This document shows positions 25,140-38,354 of a DNA stretch of 64,000 nt, one piece after another. Both the position numbers and the translations under genes were made by a program. Source of the stretch: Sciurus carolinensis (taxonomy: Eukaryota > Chordata > Mammalia > Rodentia > Sciuridae); contig NC_062232.1 in assembly GCF_902686445.1 (NCBI RefSeq), forward strand, positions 74,541,440 to 74,605,439, read 5' to 3'. Each line of letters starts with the position of its first letter. The first letter of the stretch is position 1. A model generated the notes under the pieces. That model was not told where the DNA came from. It did not search any database and saw nothing but the letters and a program-made list of their open reading frames with translations.

Positions 25140-25788
25140 ATTTCACAAAACTTTCATTTAAATCTCATTCCATATGGTTTTGAAGGACTCTTACTAATGA
25201 AAACCCAGAAAGCTGTGTTCTTCATTTTCTCCCCCTTTGGACTAAAAAAAGTCTGTACACAAATACTTTCTCAAGCTGAATAGGAGAGTGGGGAGACTTC
25301 TTAGATTACATCATTTCTAAGGAAAATGTATGTAATGTCAAAAAGCGAGCAGATTTAAATGTACCTGGAGGGTTATAAGGCAGTTATGGTATTCAGTTGT
25401 AGAATTAGGGAAGCACTATTGTATTTCCCCTTCCCTATCTTAATCTGATTCATGTAGTCTCTCTTTTTCATATGAGAAGTCAGTTACATTAATTTTCAAT
25501 GTATGTCTAAACTTGGTTCCATACCTTGGAAAACTGTAAGAAATATAGGCCTGAATTGACTTTTGTAACTCCTAAGTGAGTAAGGAAAATATAGTATACA
25601 TTTATTCAGAGATCTCCCCAAAATGCTTTTCCTCCACTTTATTTAACAAAATATTAGTAGAACTAAGAATGAACTTTAGAGCTCTTTTTTTTCAATTCTT
25701 TGGAGTATTTTCATCCACATCTTGCTCAAAACAGAGGGAGACTGAAACATATAATAATTTAAATTTTACAGGAAAAGGGTTAGTGTAT
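25140..25788. other. Unique intron
   Basis: No gene or mobile element is recognised. The open frame 25576-25884 runs from unique sequence into the adjacent SINE and is not a gene. Confidence 0.5.
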
Positions 25789-25950
25789 TTTTTTTTAAAT
25801 CAGGTATTGGACCCAGGGGGACTTAACCATTTAGCCACATCCCTGGGCTTTTTTATTTTTTATTTTGAGACAGGGTCTTGCTAAGTTTCTGAGACTGACT
25901 TTGAACTTGCAATCCTCCTGCCTCAGTCCCCCAAACCACTGGGTGGGATT
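25789..25950 (-). mobile_element. B1-ID dimeric SINE, antisense, missing the B1 5' end
   Basis: T tail, CAGGTATTGGACCCAGGGGG, AGCCACATCCCTGGGC, linker, GACAGGGTCTTGCTAAGTTT, then CAATCCTCCTGCCTCAG and CCCCCAAACCACTGGG. The final 30 or so bases of the B1 5' end are absent. Confidence 0.9.
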
Positions 25951-26049
25951 TTAATTTTAATTCAATTGATATCTATTATCATATGGATCCCCAGCCCCAT
26001 ATATTTTTGGTACCAATCATCCAGTCCTTAATAAAGTTACTTTATATTA

Positions 26050-26262
26050 GGTAGAGGGGAGTGAAGGGAGAGGAAGGAATCATAGTAGAGTAAAACAGAC
26101 ATTATTACCTCATATACATGTATGACTGCATGACCGATGTGATCTTGCAATATGTATAATCAGAAAAATGAGATATTATACTCCTTTATGTATGATTTAT
26201 CAAAATGTATAACTGCATTCTACTTCATGTACAACTAATAGAACAAAGGAAAATTTTTTTAA
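26050..26262 (+). mobile_element. L1 3' UTR fragment
   Basis: GTAGAGGGGAGTGAAGGGAG, then ATTACCTCATATACATGTAT, TTGCAATATGTATAATCAG and the ending CATGTACAACTAATAGAAC with an A-rich tail. It parallels the 3' UTRs at 19.8-20.0 and 21.1-21.4 kb and has no ORF2. Confidence 0.82.
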
Positions 26263-27714
26263 AAAGAATTGGCCACTTGATTTCATAGTATAACCTCTTC
26301 CTCCTATTTTGTGTCATTGAAACAGTGGGATATATTATATATTATCTTTATCGAGTTTCACAAATATTATTGAGTGCTTTCTACAAGTTAGGAAGGAACT
26401 TGTGCTAAACATCAATTTCATTGAATTCCCACCACCTAGCACTTTATTTGTTTGTATGAACAGGTACTCAGAAAAAAAATTATACACTGTTAACATAATG
26501 ATTGGCAATACAAATAGTTCCTATGGTCAGGGACTTCACAATCTAGTTGGTGAGCAAACCTATTTACATGTAATTGATTTTAATTGGAATAGCCATGTTT
26601 TATACCTGCAGAGTATGAACCGAACAGAGGGCAGTGGAGACTCAAAAGTAGTTACAATTAACTTAGGCAGGAGGAATTCATGCAAGGTAATTTCCAGTCT
26701 AATTATTCTATGACTAACATCAAATTACTTCATATAAGATGTATTTTCATAAAAATATAGATATAGAAATAACATTAAAGTACTTCTATATCTATTTCAT
26801 TATCATAAGTCTACAAGCCAACTCAATTTCTAACTAAAAGTTGTATTTATAATTTTCTCAAGATACTGAAGTCTATGACAAATAAACTATTTCACTATCA
26901 TTTCCTACCTAATATTAAATATAAATTTGAGAGAAAATATTAATTTTATAAATATTTTATGATTTATATATGCCTTTCTAGTCAAACAGCATTATATATT
27001 TAAAAATATGCATATGAATATGCATCTACAGAAGTTTAGTTCTGTTGTTGAAGAATAGAATATGAGATTGCTAAAGTAGAACTCAAATAAAATTGAACAG
27101 GAATAAGAAAATACAGTAGTCTCTGTGACATAATCAGTTCTTAAACCTTGTTACATTATGGGCAAATGAAAACTTTCAAACATAAAGGAAACTAAGAATT
27201 TAACAGTGCACATCCATATATCCAACACCTAAAATCTATCATTAACATTTCATTTTAAAATGTGACTTTTGTGGGTGTTACTTTTGTCATCTAACTCTCT
27301 TTTCTCATACAAATTCTCATTTCTAACACTGAGGACAGGAATTATTATTCTTATTTTGCAAAATAGGAAACAGATTCAGAACTATTTACTCTACTTGAAA
27401 ATAAGATCTTAGATATAGAAAAGTCTAAATTTTTGTAGAGTAGCAATGAGCAATCTAAAATGAAGTAAGATCAATTGTCCAGCTTAGTTCTTTGCATTAA
27501 CAGTGTGTTTCCTAACATTGACTATACATGACATTTCCCCCAAATCCTTAAAAATACTAATACCTTGGATTTCACCCTGGAAATTTAATAGAATTCATCT
27601 GAGAGATTATCCTTGTGTTGGTATTTTTTAAAACCCCCTACCTGTTTCTAATATGCATTCAGGGTTGACAACTCTATATAGATGTTCAAAAATGGTTGAT
27701 CAATAAATATTTTT
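26263..27714. other. Unique intron, possible MIR remnant
   Basis: Mostly unique. The stretch at about 27325-27425 (GGACAGGAATTATTATTC, then AAATAGGAAACAGATTCAGA) resembles a decayed MIR core but is too weak to list separately. The open frame at 26402-26713 has no recognised product. Confidence 0.45.
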
Positions 27715-30085
27715 TAAATTTGTTTTAAAAACAAATTTTATTGAGATTTAAACCACAGACCATAAATTCACTAATTTAAAGTGTACAATTCAAATGTTTC
27801 AGCATCTTCACAGAGTTTGCAAGTACCACCCCAGTTTTAGAACACTTTATGACCTCAAAAATTAAACACACCTAATTAGCAGGCAGTTCCCACATTCCCC
27901 AAACCTCTCCATGCCTTGGTATCCATTAACCTACTTTTTATCACTTTAGATTCATGCATTCTGGATATTTTAGATAAATGTGACTAAATAATAAGTGGTC
28001 TTTTTTCTCTTCTTTCAAGTAGCACAATATTTTCAGGGTTCATCCATGTTTTAGCATGTATCATCAGTTTATACTTTTTATGACTCAATAATATTCTACT
28101 GTGAATATACTGCTTTTTCTCTCCCTTCACCAGTTGATGGGTATTTAGATTATTTCTACTCTTTAGCTATTATGAATAATACTTCTCTGAACTTTCCTTT
28201 GTGTTCAAGTTTTGGATGGCTGTATGTTTTCAAGTCTCTGGGTGTAAATTGATGAATTATATAGTAACTCTGTTTAGCCTTTTGAATAAAATTTTCTAAA
28301 GCAGTTTTTCTATTTTATAGTCTTACCTGTAATGGTTGAATGTTGCAATTTTTCTACATCTTCAATAAAACCTTATTAATAAAAGGTTTTAATAAAACCT
28401 TTCTGTTTATTGTAGCCACCTAAGTGGATGTAAAGTGGTATCTTATTGAAGTTTTAATTTGCATTTCCCTGAATGCTATGGTGTTGATCACGGTTTCATG
28501 AATGTTTTGGTCATTTGTATTACTTCTTCGGAAAAATATCTATTCATACCTTTGGCCCAAAATAACTGGATTATCTCAGGTGCCATGGCAAATGTATGTA
28601 ATTCCAGTGACTTGGCTCAGGAGGCTGAGGCAGGAGGATCACAGGTGCATAGCCAGTCTTCTCAACTTGGAGAGAACTTGTCTCAAAAAAATTTTAAAAA
28701 TATAGAAAAGACCTGGGGATGTGGCTCAGTGGTTGAGTGCTCCTGAGTTAAATTGCTGGTTCCAAATTAAATAAATGAATAAATAAATACATAATAAATA
28801 TACATTCATCCTTTTACAATAACCTCCAAATTTCTTGATATATTGTGGATACTAGTTCCTTGTCAAATATATGATGTGAAAATATTTTTCTCATTCTCTG
28901 AATTATGTTTTCACTTTATTTATGGTATAAGTTGAAGCATACAAGTATTAAATTTTTATTAGGTCAGATGTATTTATTTTCCTTTTGTCACTTGTTTTTT
29001 CAGTATTATTATATCTAAGCAAGCTTTGTCTTACTGAAAGTCACAAAAATTTACTGTCATACTTTTGGATAAATGTTGATAGTTTTACTCTTATTTTATG
29101 TCTATAATCTATTTTAGGCTAATGTTTCTATATAATGTGAAAAGAGGCCCCAACATCAATTTTTTTACATTGACATCCAGTTTATTTTAGCATAATTTGT
29201 TTAAAAGACTTATTTTTCTCCATTGGATTGCCTTGAAATCCTTGTCAAAAAGCAATTGACTACAAATGTGTTTACTTATACATTCTTAATTATATTCCAC
29301 TGATGTATAATGTCTCTTTCTTAGTGTCAGTATCACACTCTATTGATAACCTTATAGTAAGTTTTTAAATTGAGAAGTGTGAGTAATGTCATTATTGCAA
29401 GATTGTTTTGGCTATTCTGGATTCTTTGTATTTACATTTAAATTTTAGGACTATTTTGCCAATTCCTATAAAAAAAAGTGCATTAGGAATTTAGTAGAAA
29501 TTGTGCTAAATCTGTAGACCAGTTATAATCATGTCGTTATTTTTTCCTTTGGCATCTTTAACTATAGTAAGTATTCTGGTCTGTGAAAATGTGATATCTT
29601 TTCATTTATTTAGGGCTTATTTATTTCTGGAACATTTTGAATTTCCAAGGTACAAGTTTTGCACTTTATTAAATTTATTCCTAAGTGTATTCTCATTTTA
29701 AATGCCATTATAAATGGGATTGTTTCCTTAATTTTATTTTAGATTGTTCATTGCTACTCTACAAAAATTTAGACTTTTCTATATCTAAGATCTTATTTTC
29801 AAATAGAGATGATTTACTTTTTCTTTCCAATATGAATTCTGTTTATTTTCTTTTCTTGCATAATTATTCTAACTAGAGTCTCTTAAGCAATGCTGAATTG
29901 AAGTGTGAGAACAGATATCATTATCTTGTTCCTGATCTTAGGAAGGATTTTAACTTTCGTCATCAAGTGTGATGTTAACTGATTGCTTCATAGATACCAT
30001 TTATCAAATTGAGTAAATTTCTTTATAATCTTGTACATTTATAATTTTTATCACCAAGGTGTGCTGGAATTGTATTTTTAGTTAA
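27715..30085 (-). mobile_element. Old L1 3' portion, antisense, split by a SINE
   Basis: On the + strand it starts with the 3' UTR (TTTTATTGAGATTTAAACCA, TTAAAGTGTACAATTC) and passes through TGACTCAATAATATTC, TTAATTTGCATTTCCCTGA, GATTGTTTTGGCTATTCTGG and TTGTTCCTGATCTTAGGA. In L1 orientation this is reverse transcriptase to 3' end. It is a different, older subfamily than the L1 at 43.6 kb. A B1-ID SINE lies inside it at 28575-28800. All frames are broken. Confidence 0.85.
28575..28800 (+). mobile_element. B1-ID dimeric SINE inside an L1
   Basis: CTCAGGTGCCATGGCAAATG, GGCTCAGGAGGCTGAGGCAG, GAGAACTTGTCTC, an A-rich linker, GACCTGGGGATGTGGCTCAG, GTTGAGTGCTCCTGAGT, then a tail of AAATAAATGAATAAAT units. 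Both halves are complete, and L1 sequence continues on both sides. Confidence 0.92.
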
Positions 30086-30532
30086 AATTTTTATTGACAG
30101 TAGATTACTAGTGAACCTGTGTGTCTCATTGCTCAAAATTATGTGCAAGCAAAAGAAAGCAAAACAAAACAAAACAGAGCAAACTCTTATGAGCAAAATT
30201 CTAATTCCATGGACATATCATTACATAATTACTTTAGCTAATTATTTTGGCTAAATAAAGAACATTTATGTTGGTAATTGATAGACTCAAAGGAAACTGA
30301 GTTCCTTATAAAAATCATGAGATTATTCTTTTTGAAGAAATGTGGGTTTTGTCTATGTTAAAATGGATAAGTATTACATTTGTATTTCTGGAAATGACAT
30401 GGTCACTATATTCTATGTGATTATTCCTGCAACATTTGAGAAAACTGTCCATATAATTATAGTTACTGACTTCTTTTAAGATTATTTTCCATAAGACGCC
30501 CAAATAATTGAGAAATTTATCCTTGATTCATC
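30086..30532. other. Unique intron
   Basis: No gene or element is recognised apart from a short AAAAC run near 30162-30176. Confidence 0.5.
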
Positions 30533-30682
30533 AAGAAATTTACCTTAGGGCTGGGGTTGTGGCTCAGTAGTAGAGCACTTACCTAGCATGTGTGAGGCAC
30601 TGGCTTCTATTCTCAGCGCCACATATAAATAAAGGTCCATCAAAAACTAAAAAAAAAAATTTTTAAAGAAATTTTACCTTAG
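30533..30682 (+). mobile_element. ID SINE with 16-17-bp target-site duplication
   Basis: The insert 30549-30665 begins GGCTGGGGTTGTGGCTCAGT, continues GAGCACTTACCTAGCATGTG and ends in a long A run. The flanks AAGAAATTTACCTTAG and AAGAAATTTTACCTTAG differ by one T. It is a well-preserved free ID copy. Confidence 0.95.
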
Positions 30683-33600
30683 TACACTAAAATTTAAAAT
30701 TTTCATAGAATTTTTCTGTTTTATTTTTATCTATACAAGATCAAGGTGGCAAACAAGAATCATTTCATTGTCTTACATGACCAGACAGAATATATCAAAT
30801 TATATTTCCTGGATTTAGGTTGTCATTGAAAAAATGCTTTATCTAAATAATGCCAGGAAAAGCATTAGTCTTTGTTTTCAGGAGTTTAAAACCATTAAGC
30901 AATGCTATTGACTTTGATTAGATTGCTTTTAGATGACATATCCTGAGACTCCAGAACGTATTGTAGGTAGATATGTCTTGATCTCAGTGCTAATTGCTTG
31001 CTCAACCATGAATTAACCTCCAGTGTGTGGTTTTATAGAATAAGATTAAAAAAACATTCTGTTAGTGTGTGTGTTGTTATTGTTGTTCCTGTTATTTGAG
31101 ACAATCATTGCTTTAAATTTCTCCTTATAATTTCTCGACTTGTTAGAAGAAGATAATGATATAATCTGACAAGACAAATAATACTTTGTTTTTAAACAAC
31201 CAGAATTGATCAGGTCACATATTATTTATGACCCCAGCAGACATTAGAGAAATAGTCACAGAGAAAAAGGAATATGGAGACCCTCTTTTCTACTTAATTG
31301 GCCTAAGTGATTTGTTTTCTGGCAAGAATGATTTTAATTCCTGTGACGTCCAAATGTATTTTGCAATTCTATCTCTAAAAAATTTTAAAAAATATATAAT
31401 AAGAAACAGAAATCAGGGAATCAATTGCTCATCTAAAAAAGAGGCTTTTGTAAAATGGCAATAGAATCAAAGCAAACTTATTAAGGAAGTAGTCAGATAA
31501 GATGATTCCCAGAATCTTGGAGAGAAATCTAGCAAAGAAGAAGACACTTTTATTACTATTATTAATGGTTTACTTCCCAAGAAAAGACTGCAGAAATGAG
31601 TTATTAAAAGGAACCTTACACAAATAAAATAAACTCATAAAACCCAGTTTTAAATAACTAAAGAGGATAAATGAGCAAAAAGTGCAAAGTGTTTCTGTTC
31701 CATTTGGAGGAGAATGTGATGACTTTACTAGCATCTTTCTTGATATTGATTTCATACTCTTGAAGTGAAGACTACCTTTGTGACATTTCCACAGCATGCT
31801 GATAATACTGATTGTGATGGTTATGAGAAAACAGGGAATAGCTGAGTACTGAGGGACCATGATAAGTTCAGCTTTTACTGGGTCATGGATATCAGTGGCA
31901 CATATGTGTGAGAGTCAGGCAACTTTCAGAATCAAATGCTATATGAAAAGCCAAGTCAAGACTGGAATTGTAGGGTTGAGAAGATTGAAAGATGAACCTA
32001 AGAAAATGTCTGATTAGAAGAGAAAGGAGATCTAGTTGTCAGGTAATGACAGCTTTGGTGCATCCTCCAAACTTATGACACAAAGTGTAAGTTTTCATAC
32101 CATCTACCATTCACCTCTATTTCTGAGTCCTCTTGAATGCAGAGAGTTAAACTATCCAAATAAATGCTACTGCTTTCTGTTAAGATCTAGACTCTCAACT
32201 ACTTTCTGTTCTACAAAGTATGCAAAATTATAACTTTATAGCTACTTGTGTTTCAGTAATGAAAAATGATAGTTTCCCAGCAGCTATTAAACGTGGTTAG
32301 CCACAACATAATAATCCAAAGAAACTGATTTCCGACATAAAAGCATATAAAATATACAAAACTTTTAAAATGTCATTTAATCATTCAGGGAGTAGATACT
32401 ATATATCTGCTGCTTCCCTGAAAAAACTGCCATAATCTACCATAAAGTTTAACTTACAGGAAAAAAGTCTGAATTTGCAAAAGAAAGTATAAAATGTAAG
32501 ACATTATTTTGGATGAATAATTGAATTGCCTAGTGGGTATATAGAGTTCAAATGTTAGGCACCTTTAGTGAAATATTTCAAAGTTTTTGAACTTACTGTT
32601 AATGGAGGAAAGTATTATCTCATATACAAAAATAAATGTGTATTCCCTAGGTTTTCATACAACTCTATAATAAATTAAAATTTCCAAATTAAGAACTTTC
32701 CTATCTATAATTCTAAGAAGGTAAATTATCCCAATTGGTTTCCTTTTTTTGTAAAATATTGTTATTTTCCCATTTAACAATCTTGGTGACCTTAGAAAAA
32801 TTGGCAAAAAGAAAAAGAAAACTTTTGATTTATAATGTTATCCTTTTCACAACAATGCACAGTGACATTGTGAGCTTAAAAAAATGAAGCAAAGTGAACA
32901 AGAACATTGACATATAGATGCATATAATTGAATGACACCCTGGTTTCAGGGTGTACCTTTTAAAGATGTGTCTGGAAACTGATTTCTCAGATGGAGTCTG
33001 GACAAAATGACTAGATTTTGAGGCGGTTGTTATTAGTCATTGTAATGGATTTGATTAGATCTTTAAGATCTTCACTGAAAATGCCACAGAAATTTAATGG
33101 ATTAGTCAAATCACAGACTTGTAGATATTTTCTAGCAATGTGCTGATTGCTTGCAAAGCAAAACCTCCTCAATCTTCCAAGTTTAAATTTCTTCTATTCT
33201 TACAACACCTGCCAATGCATATATTCATTGTTTGTAATATATTAGAGAATAATGTTTCAAGAATGAGATCCAGATTCAACATGCAGAACATTTGTCAATT
33301 TTAAAAGTTTTTGCTCATGAAATCATATGCACTTTTGTAATCCAAACCATCTGCTACTGATATAGATAATTTAAAATACTCAAAGCCTCCTTTGTACAAG
33401 GGTATCTAAGCATAGATAAACCTACAATAAATTTCCCAAAATAGTATAAGTATACACACATATAACATTTAAAACCAATCTCATCTGGATTTTATGAGAG
33501 AAAACTGCTCTTTTTATGAGGAGGGAAAGGAGAGAAAATAGTATAAGGGTGATATTATGTTATATAGTTTAGCAGCTTATACTATATCCTTTAATGTTCT

Positions 33601-36249
33601 CGATGCTATATACTACAGTTACTTAGAGCAGGTTTCCATAATTTTCTTTGGATTGAGGGTGAAGAATTCACTGTAAATAGCAGTTTAAGCTTTAAAGTAC
33701 AAGGCAGTTCTTCTTAATCCAAACTTATTTTGGGGCATATTACCTTATGCTTAAATTACTTTGGGGAAGTTCTTGTATAAAAAAATGATCTTAGCCCTTA
33801 GATAGCAGGGTTCAAAAACTCAGCAAATGGTAGGACATTCTGATTTTATTGTACACATGCAAAATCTTTTGGGCTAGAATCATGAATTGAAATGGTCTAT
33901 AACACTCACTCTGAAAACTATATCCTAATAGGCAGTAAATCTTAGAATCTAGAGTTGAATCTAGAGTTAAATCTAGAGTTGAATGATGAAGCCATGTTTA
34001 AGTTTGTTATGATTTAGCCAAATAATTTTTTTTCCATTTGGGCTCTGCCAATAGAAAGTTTTAGAAATGTATTTTAATGTATTTAATACTGGAACATGTG
34101 CTAACCTGATAGTCATATTATGAGTTATATTCCTGAATTTTCAAGAAACATGCAAACAAAACCCAGAAAACACTGGTTGAACCAATTTTTTTGATACATT
34201 TTTAATATGTAAGGATTTCATATGATCTCAATCACTTGAAGATTCTTCTTTATGGATATACATATATCTTCAAAATTTAATTTATTCATATAAATAATTA
34301 ATTCAGAAAGGTATTATTTATCAATTGTAGTACACACACAATGTCGAAAATGTCCTATATTTGCTAGTGTTGAAGTGTTTTTGTTTAGTTTTTGTGGTTT
34401 ACTCACTAGCCACCACCAACATCATCTACTTTTAACCCCTGAATTTCATTCCATGGAGTCTTCATTTGTTTAAGAGAAGTATTAGAAACCTTGATTAAAT
34501 AAGTGGTTTGAATAATTCAGTTTGATTTTCTCCCCTCAATTTTAATGACAAATATTAACAAGTACAGAACCAAGAACATCTTAATAGAAATAATTCAAAA
34601 TTTACTTCTTGAATGATAGGAACTTCAGGAAAAATTACAGCACTTAAATTATTCCTGCAATCACAAAGACCCATAGTAATTCTCAAAATAATGAACATTG
34701 AAGAATAAAGTCTGAATTTTTTTTTTTTGCTTATTGTAAATACAGAACAGTGAATATTATTCAGTAAACAAGGATGGCTACAGATGTTCAATTTATGTCC
34801 ACTATTTTCATTCATTTTGTCTGCCTCAAAATAGTATAACCAAATTATTTCATCTAGCTGTAGACATGAATCAAAAACCAAAAATATGATTTATTTGATG
34901 TTCATAATCTTGTGATATTATTCTGTATTATTTAATGTAGTGATTGTCTCCATGCTTTAAAGTTTCTGAAAGTGCCAAAATATTACAGCGAATTCATTCT
35001 ATTTGGGAAATTTGTACATTGAAACACATGCTCTCAAAATTGATTATTTAGGCTGCTTAAAATTTGTCAGATAATTATCCTGCCTTTCTCTTCCTATGAC
35101 CTATATTACAAAGTTTCTGTGTTCTAAGACCTGTTCAATAATTCAAATATTGTTGACTTTCATTTTGATGTACCATGGGTGGAGGGAAAATGTTCCTTTG
35201 TACGCACAGATATTTCCCAAGGTTGGAAAGTTTTCATCTAATTTAAATAATACATTATACACCCTAATTATACATCAAATAAAATAAATTATAATTAAAA
35301 ATAATGGTTATAAAGAAAAATATTTTGTTTCAAATCTAATTCAGAGACATGGAAAGTGGGCAGGGCATTATTCACTGTCATTATTAATAATAATTATTAA
35401 TAACACATGAATTCAGATAAAATGTTTTCAAATAATTACAACTTTTCTGCAGCATGTATGTTACTATATTAATTTATGCATTTAATTCTTTGAGACCATT
35501 ATCTTCCTAATCAATAATACCTCTCATGTTACTCTACATGCACAATGACGGCTGAAGAATGAAACCATTTCACTAATCCAAAAGATCATGTTTCCTGAAA
35601 TTTGTAAAGAGAAGTAAAAGATGCCTATCTTGATCTTAAATTATCTGAATTACCATTTTAATTTGTATATGACTTTGTACATGAAAAGAAGACATCGTGG
35701 ACAATTTAAAGTAAGTGAACATTACCAGTTACAGTATGACATTTATAAAAGATATAAAGCCATAAAACATCTAGTTGAATTTTCCAGAAGGCAAAATATG
35801 TAAGCTATCTTCTTTCAGAAGCAGTTTTGCTTTCCCTTTTGTGTAATTTTATATATCCATCACTATAACAAACATTTAAAAATATTATCACATTTGAATT
35901 TTTAAAAATGAATATGAAAATCATGTTACCACTGACCATATGGACATATGAGTAATAAAGATAAGTGTTTCAATTGCTCAGTCAAATATTGGAGTGATAC
36001 AGAAAATAAAGATAGTGAAATAAAAATATTCAGTTTCATTGAAAAGGCTTTGGTATAAAAACATTTCATCAGGAAAATGATTATTACTTTGTCTTTAAAG
36101 TACTTAAAAATATGAAATGCTAAAAATTAATTCCATACTTGCATCACACCATCATTTTTGATGTAAGTAAAAAAAGAAATTAGATACAAAACAAATGTAG
36201 GAATCTAAAAAGAAAGTTTGGGGATCCTGTCACAAAAATATCTTTTATT
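30683..36249. other. Long unique intron
   Basis: About 5.6 kb with no recognisable gene, LINE, SINE or LTR. A 13-base unit around TCTAGAGTT is repeated three times at 33947-33984. Parts such as 33000-33200 have the mixed composition often seen in conserved noncoding DNA, but conservation cannot be judged from one sequence. Confidence 0.55.
33947..33984. repeat. Short tandem repeat, three 13-base units
   Basis: TCTAGAGTTGAA and TCTAGAGTTAAA alternate, three copies in total with one variable base. Confidence 0.8.
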
Positions 36250-36576
36250 CCCTCAAATCAGGACTTCTCCCCACCACTTCACCAAAGCAGCAATCATCAA
36301 GGTCAATCCTATGTTATAATATCCAGTTATAAGTTTTTAATTCTCACTTAAACTATCTGAAGCATTTGGATCAGTAGATCACTAATACTTGAATTACTTT
36401 ATTCAGTTGGCTTCCTGGTGCTCGCTCTCTCTCTTGTTGTTTTCACTTCAAAGACATTTATTCTCAGTCTATTTACTGAATCTTTCTGTAAACATTGCAG
36501 TGTCCCAAAATTCAATTCTCAAATCACTTTTCTATCTAGTTTCAAAAAGCTCTTAGTGCTCATTAGTTTTGTGGTT

Positions 36577-36626
36577 TTATATATGGTATATATAATATAT
36601 TATATATATTATTGTATATAATATAT
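36577..36626. repeat. AT-dinucleotide palindromic run
   Basis: A run of TA/AT units with near-perfect self-complementarity, at about the place in the L2 where the reverse-transcriptase catalytic codons would be expected. Expansion of simple sequence has replaced that segment. Confidence 0.85.
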
Positions 36627-37318
36627 GAAACTACAGACTATGTAGATTATATGTTCATGTCTCCCAATTTTTTATCCCCATCTCATACCTCTCCTCAAAC
36701 TCCAGAGATTCTACTTAGATGTCTTATAGACATTGTTAATGTAACATGCCTAAGACTTAACTTCAGATTTCTTACTTCACAACCCATTCAAATTCTTTAG
36801 AATCTCAGTTGCTCTTGCAAAACCTTTGGGTCATTCTTGACTCCTGTTTCTGCTACACCTCACATCCAATCCTTCCACAGGTATCATGGGCTTTAACAGC
36901 CAGTTGTGATGACCTCTACTTTTACTACTCTTATTTGAACTACCACCATCTCTCTCCAAGTTTACTAAAATAGTTTCCTAACAGGTGTTTCCATATTGGC
37001 AATTGTCCTGCAATCTCTTTACATGATATCTACAGAAACACTTTAAGAATTCGATTCAAATCATGTTTTGACTTTAATAAAAATTTTCCAGTAAATTTTT
37101 TCAGAGTAAATGTTAATGTAATGATCAGAAAAACCATATGTACTCCATCAGGCCTCATGTCTCTTCTCTGATCTCATATGCATCTATTGTCCTTGATCGT
37201 GCTGATGTAGCCTTGCTAGTAGACACCAACTACATCAAACATGGTCACATGTCAGAAACATTTTTTTGGCAGTTCTAACGACCTGAGGTTCTCTAGCTTC
37301 CTTCAGATCTTTGCTTCT

Positions 37319-37747
37319 TATGGTGTAGATATGAGGTGTCCCCAAAAACCTCATGTGTGAGACAATGCAAGAAAGTTTAGAGATGAAATGATTAGGTTAT
37401 AAGAGCTTTAACCTAATCACTGAATTAACCTCATGATATGGATAAACTGCGTGGTAACTGTAGGTAGGTAAGGTGTGGCTGGAGGAGGAGGACATGTCTT
37501 TAAGGTTAATATTCTGTCTGTGGTGTGAGCTGTCTCTTTCTGCTTACTGGTGGCCATGTCCTGAGCCACTTTGCCCTACCACACTTCTCTGCCATGATAT
37601 TCTGCCACCCCTTTGGTACAGAGCAGTGGAACCTGCCACCCATGGACTGAAACTTCTGAAGTCATAAGACCCAAATAAACTTTTCTTCCTCTAAAAATTT
37701 TCTTTTCAGGTCTTTTGGTCACAGGAGCAAAAAAGTTGACTAAAACA
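37319..37747 (+). mobile_element. MaLR-like solo LTR, copy 2
   Basis: TATGGTGTAGATATGAGGTG start, CTCATGTGTGAGACAATGC, GATGAAATGATTAGG, GTGTGGCTGGAGGAGG, CATGGACTGAAACTTCTGAA, the AATAAA signal at 37674 and the end TTGACTAAAACA. TGCTT occurs on both sides and may be the 5-bp target-site duplication. It splits the L2. Confidence 0.75.
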
Positions 37748-38354
37748 CTGCTTAACATTATTAGCTTATCAATGAACCCTTCCTTCTTCACTATGTAAAA
37801 TAGCCACCTAATTCCTCAGAATTTTCTATCCTTCTTGTTTATCTGAAGATTTTCCTACAGGAAATATATCTGGTCACTATATGGCTACTATATATATGAA
37901 TTCCCTTTGTATTTAGTTTATAGTTTTGTTTATTGCTTTTTACATCTCCTATAGGATATAATCTGTATGAGTACAGGATTTTTATAAGCTTTCTTCATAT
38001 ATGTATGCTCAGAATGTCAAACAATGTATAGCACATAGTAGTTACCCAGTAAATATTTATAGAATAAATAAGTACAAGGTTGTTAATCTGGAATACCATT
38101 GTGTTTTTTGTCCCACACAATTCACGGGTCCTCTTATGAATGTTGAATACATTTTTGAGCTTTGGTGAAAATGTAGATACTGCAAAAAACTGCTAACTTC
38201 TTAGATTCTGACATATTTTCATTCATCAGTAGCCAGTAATTTCAAGGCTGTGCTTTACATTTAAACTGTTTTTGTGTCTAATCTGTTAAATTACATATTA
38301 GTGGTTTCAAAATATCAATGGTTTGACTTTAACTAAGCTTTTTTGATAAGTGCA

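Larger units (their letters stand above)
36250..38070 (+). mobile_element. L2 LINE from reverse transcriptase to 3' end, interrupted by an LTR
   Basis: Blocks in L2 order: GATCAGTAGATCACTAATAC and GTTGGCTTCCTGGTGCT (ORF2 palm region), ACTCCAGAGATTCTACTTAG, CTTTGGGTCATTCTTGACTC, CACATCCAATCC, TCCTAACAGGTG, ATCAGGCCTCATGTCTC and CTTCCTTCAGATCTTTGC. The MaLR-like LTR follows at 37319-37747, then L2 resumes to the L2-type end GCACATAGTAGTTACCCAG and AATAAATAAG. The frame is fully decayed. Confidence 0.8.

Noticed and set aside
25086..25283. Open frame with a cysteine-valine repeat
   Set aside because: It is a translated (TG)n microsatellite.
30549..30665. ID unit as a tRNA gene
   Set aside because: It has A- and B-box-like sequence, but a long A tail and target-site duplication show that it is a SINE insertion.
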